From positions 1-7,707 of the forward strand of contig JALQZL010000068.1 in the NCBI GenBank assembly GCA_023258355.1: a stretch of DNA of 7,707 nucleotides, in the 5' to 3' direction. Source of the DNA: Wenzhouxiangellaceae bacterium (GTDB lineage: Bacteria > Pseudomonadota > Gammaproteobacteria > Xanthomonadales > Wenzhouxiangellaceae). The notes under the pieces were generated by a model that was not told where the DNA came from, made no database searches, and worked only from the letters and a program-made list of their open reading frames with translations. Below are positions 6,716 through 7,707 of this stretch, one piece after another. Position numbers and translations under genes: made by a program. Each line of letters opens with the position of its first letter. The first letter of the stretch is position 1.

Positions 6716-6743
6716 TCACATTGACAAAATACGGTGCTAGCAT
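6715..6743 (+). promoter_or_regulatory. Candidate promoter of the TonB-dependent receptor gene
   Basis: TTCACA (6715-6720, 5 of 6 to the -35 consensus), a 17-bp spacer and TAGCAT (6738-6743, 4 of 6), preceded by TG at 6735-6736 as in an extended -10. The start would be near 6750, leaving a leader of about 130 bases. An overlapping TTGACA at 6721-6726 is a perfect -35 hexamer but has no usable -10 at 16-18 bp. Confidence 0.6.
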
Positions 6744-6770
6744 TGGGGTTGAGTCAGAGGTTTATCACCG

Positions 6771-6798
6771 AAAAGTGATGCCTTATGGTCACTTTTTT
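6771..6798 (+). terminator. Terminator-like hairpin inside the receptor leader (possible attenuator)
   Basis: AAAAGTGA (6771-6778) pairs with TCACTTTT (6789-6796). An inner CC/GG pair (6781-6782 with 6787-6788) closes a TTAT loop past a two-base bulge, and the T-run reaches 6798 (six Ts from 6793). A competing hairpin, ATCAC (6764-6768) with GTGAT (6775-6779), uses the same GTGA bases and would act as an antiterminator. The stem is rather AT-rich, so terminator strength is uncertain. Confidence 0.45.
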
Positions 6799-6829
6799 GT
6801 GTTTAGCCGCTGACTCCGACACTAGCTGT

Positions 6830-6843
6830 CGATACATGTATCG
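6830..6843. repeat. Perfect 14-bp palindrome in the receptor leader
   Basis: CGATACATGTATCG is an exact self-complement located 36 bases before the receptor start codon. It could be a DNA operator downstream of the promoter or a hairpin in the RNA; with no spacer at its centre, a tight RNA loop would cost the middle pairs. A shorter AT palindrome, ATTAATTAAT (6849-6858), follows. Confidence 0.6.
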
Positions 6844-6879
6844 AGTGCATTAATTAATAAAGACAATTTGGAGAGTCTG

Positions 6880-7707
6880 ATGAAGCACAAAAATAACCCC
6901 CTTGCTTCGGCAATCAACTACGCTCTTGGAGCGGGTATGATCGCTGGGCTGGCAATGACGGCTGCGCCAGTCATCGCACAGGATAGCGAAGAGGAAACGG
7001 ATGACCGTATTCAGGTTACCGGTTCGCGTATCCAGCGCGCTGATCTGGACGGCGCGATGCCAGTTCAGGTGATCGATCGTGTCACGATTGAAGCTTCAGG
7101 TAAAACTTCAGTCGCTGACTTGCTTCGTAACCAACCAATCAACAGTGCCGGTTCATTCCGTCCGCAGTCAGGTAGCTCAGCGCAGTCTGCAGCTCAGTTG
7201 TCACTGCGCGCTCTGGGTGCTGGCCGTACCTTGATTTTGATTGACGGTCGTCGTGCACCAACTGCACCAAACGTTGGTTCAGGTCAAGACTTGAACTCAA
7301 TCCCATTGGCAGCGGTTGAGCGGATCGAAATCCTCTCTGACGGTGCTTCTGCGATTTACGGTTCAGATGCGATCGGTGGTGTTGTGAACATCATTACTCG
7401 TTCTGACTTCACCGGTGCTGAATTAGCCGTCGGTGTCTCTAACCCGAAACGTAAGGGTGGTGACACTCGCGAGGCGTCAGCGATCTTCGGTGCAGCCAGT
7501 GACCGTGGTCAGATCATGGCCGGTCTTTCGATGAACAAACGTGACATCATCTTCGCTCGTGACCGTGAGTGGTCACAAGGTGGTGCCTCTACGTTCTCAA
7601 ATAACTTCGTAAGCCTGATCCACCCAGAGTATGGTTTTGCCAACGTTGCCGGCTGTAACGGTCCAGGCTTCAGCATCTCAGGTGCATTCTGTCTGTATGA
7701 CTTCACT
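6880..7707 (+). CDS. TonB-dependent outer-membrane receptor, N-terminal part (runs off the window)
   Basis: Translating from the ATG at 6880 gives 276 open residues up to the last base. A signal peptide is evident: basic MKHKNN start, hydrophobic core around 14-30 and a likely cut after VIA (A33|Q34). A DDRIQVTGSRI segment at 41-51 resembles a TonB-box region, and the plug domain follows, with LILIDGRRAP (118-127), AAVERIEILSDGASAIYGSDAIGGVVNIITR (144-174) and then the first barrel strands. Cys259 and Cys271 lie in what is probably an extracellular loop and could form a disulfide. The ligand cannot be told from this part; these receptors import siderophores, vitamin B12, carbohydrates, peptides and others. 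The ribosome binding site GGAGAG is well placed. By my count 14 of 18 Arg codons are CGT, and Gly is mainly GGT, a bias typical of highly expressed genes. The gene has its own candidate promoter and structured leader. Confidence 0.93.
   Translation, partial: MKHKNNPLASAINYALGAGMIAGLAMTAAPVIAQDSEEETDDRIQVTGSRIQRADLDGAMPVQVIDRVTIEASGKTSVADLLRNQPINSAGSFRPQSGSSAQSAAQLSLRALGAGRTLILIDGRRAPTAPNVGSGQDLNSIPLAAVERIEILSDGASAIYGSDAIGGVVNIITRSDFTGAELAVGVSNPKRKGGDTREASAIFGAASDRGQIMAGLSMNKRDIIFARDREWSQGGASTFSNNFVSLIHPEYGFANVAGCNGPGFSISGAFCLYDFT

Larger units (their letters stand above)
6750..6879 (+). promoter_or_regulatory. Structured 5' leader of the receptor mRNA, possible cis-regulatory RNA
   Basis: The predicted leader holds a chain of adjoining helices. 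GAGTCAG (6751-6757), at the predicted 5' end, pairs with CTGACTC (6810-6816) and encloses a terminator-like hairpin and its competitor. Next comes CGACA (6817-6821) with TGTCG (6827-6831), then the palindrome CGATACATGTATCG (6830-6843), which shares two bases with the previous arm. An AT-rich linker leads to the ribosome binding site GGAGAG (6870-6875), four bases before the ATG at 6880. I do not recognise the conserved core of a known riboswitch class. The pairings are found by eye, without an energy calculation. Confidence 0.5.

Noticed and set aside
6721..6726. The perfect TTGACA as the receptor promoter's -35
   Set aside because: At 16-18 bp downstream there is only G-rich sequence with no -10; the TTCACA six bases upstream pairs correctly with the extended -10.
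6849..6858. ATTAATTAAT palindrome as an operator
   Set aside because: A short AT-only palindrome in an AT-rich leader is expected by chance and has no other support.
7509..7706. A minus-strand open frame at the right edge
   Set aside because: It is antisense to the TonB-dependent receptor frame, which has a signal peptide, plug motifs and a ribosome binding site.

Overview
This window looks like core chromosome of a mid-GC gammaproteobacterium. The closest fit I can argue is the Xanthomonadales (Lysobacterales) or a nearby order: adenylate kinase is the 187-residue short-LID form, the phosphofructokinase is the pyrophosphate-dependent type I associate with Xanthomonas, PEP carboxykinase is the GTP form, and the right edge carries a TonB-dependent receptor. 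This placement rests on remembered family features, not on a search. I see no phage, transposon, CRISPR or tRNA/rRNA.

Layout. Bases 2-619 (+) are the 3' end of a gene with an LssY-type C-terminal domain. It runs tail-to-tail into a minus-strand pair, mpl (1134-2492) and a stand-alone LON-domain gene (543-1130). These two are 3 bp apart, and the last codons of mpl serve as the ribosome binding site of the LON gene. A TusA-family gene (2541-2801, +) diverges from mpl across 48 bp and meets adk (2798-3361, -) with a 4-base overlap of stops. adk diverges from a PPi-dependent phosphofructokinase gene (3491-4753, +), which is followed by GTP-dependent PEP carboxykinase pckG (4859-6604, +) with its own candidate promoter and an intrinsic terminator. 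After a 275-bp non-coding stretch rich in inverted repeats comes the 5' part of a TonB-dependent receptor gene (6880 to the window end, +), with a clear signal peptide and plug domain.

How the genes work together. The centre groups energy and central-carbon enzymes: adenylate kinase balances ATP, ADP and AMP, PPi-PFK is a reversible PPi-linked step of glycolysis/gluconeogenesis, and PEPCK feeds gluconeogenesis from oxaloacetate. Mpl recycles cell-wall tripeptide. The receptor at the right edge is a separate unit.

The coding content is ordinary. The most interesting part is the leader of the receptor gene (about 6750-6879). A predicted transcription start lies next to a 7-bp long-range stem that encloses a hairpin with a T-run and a competing alternative hairpin, followed at once by two more hairpins. 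This is a plausible attenuator or cis-regulatory RNA. It was found by eye only and has not been tested by folding or comparison.
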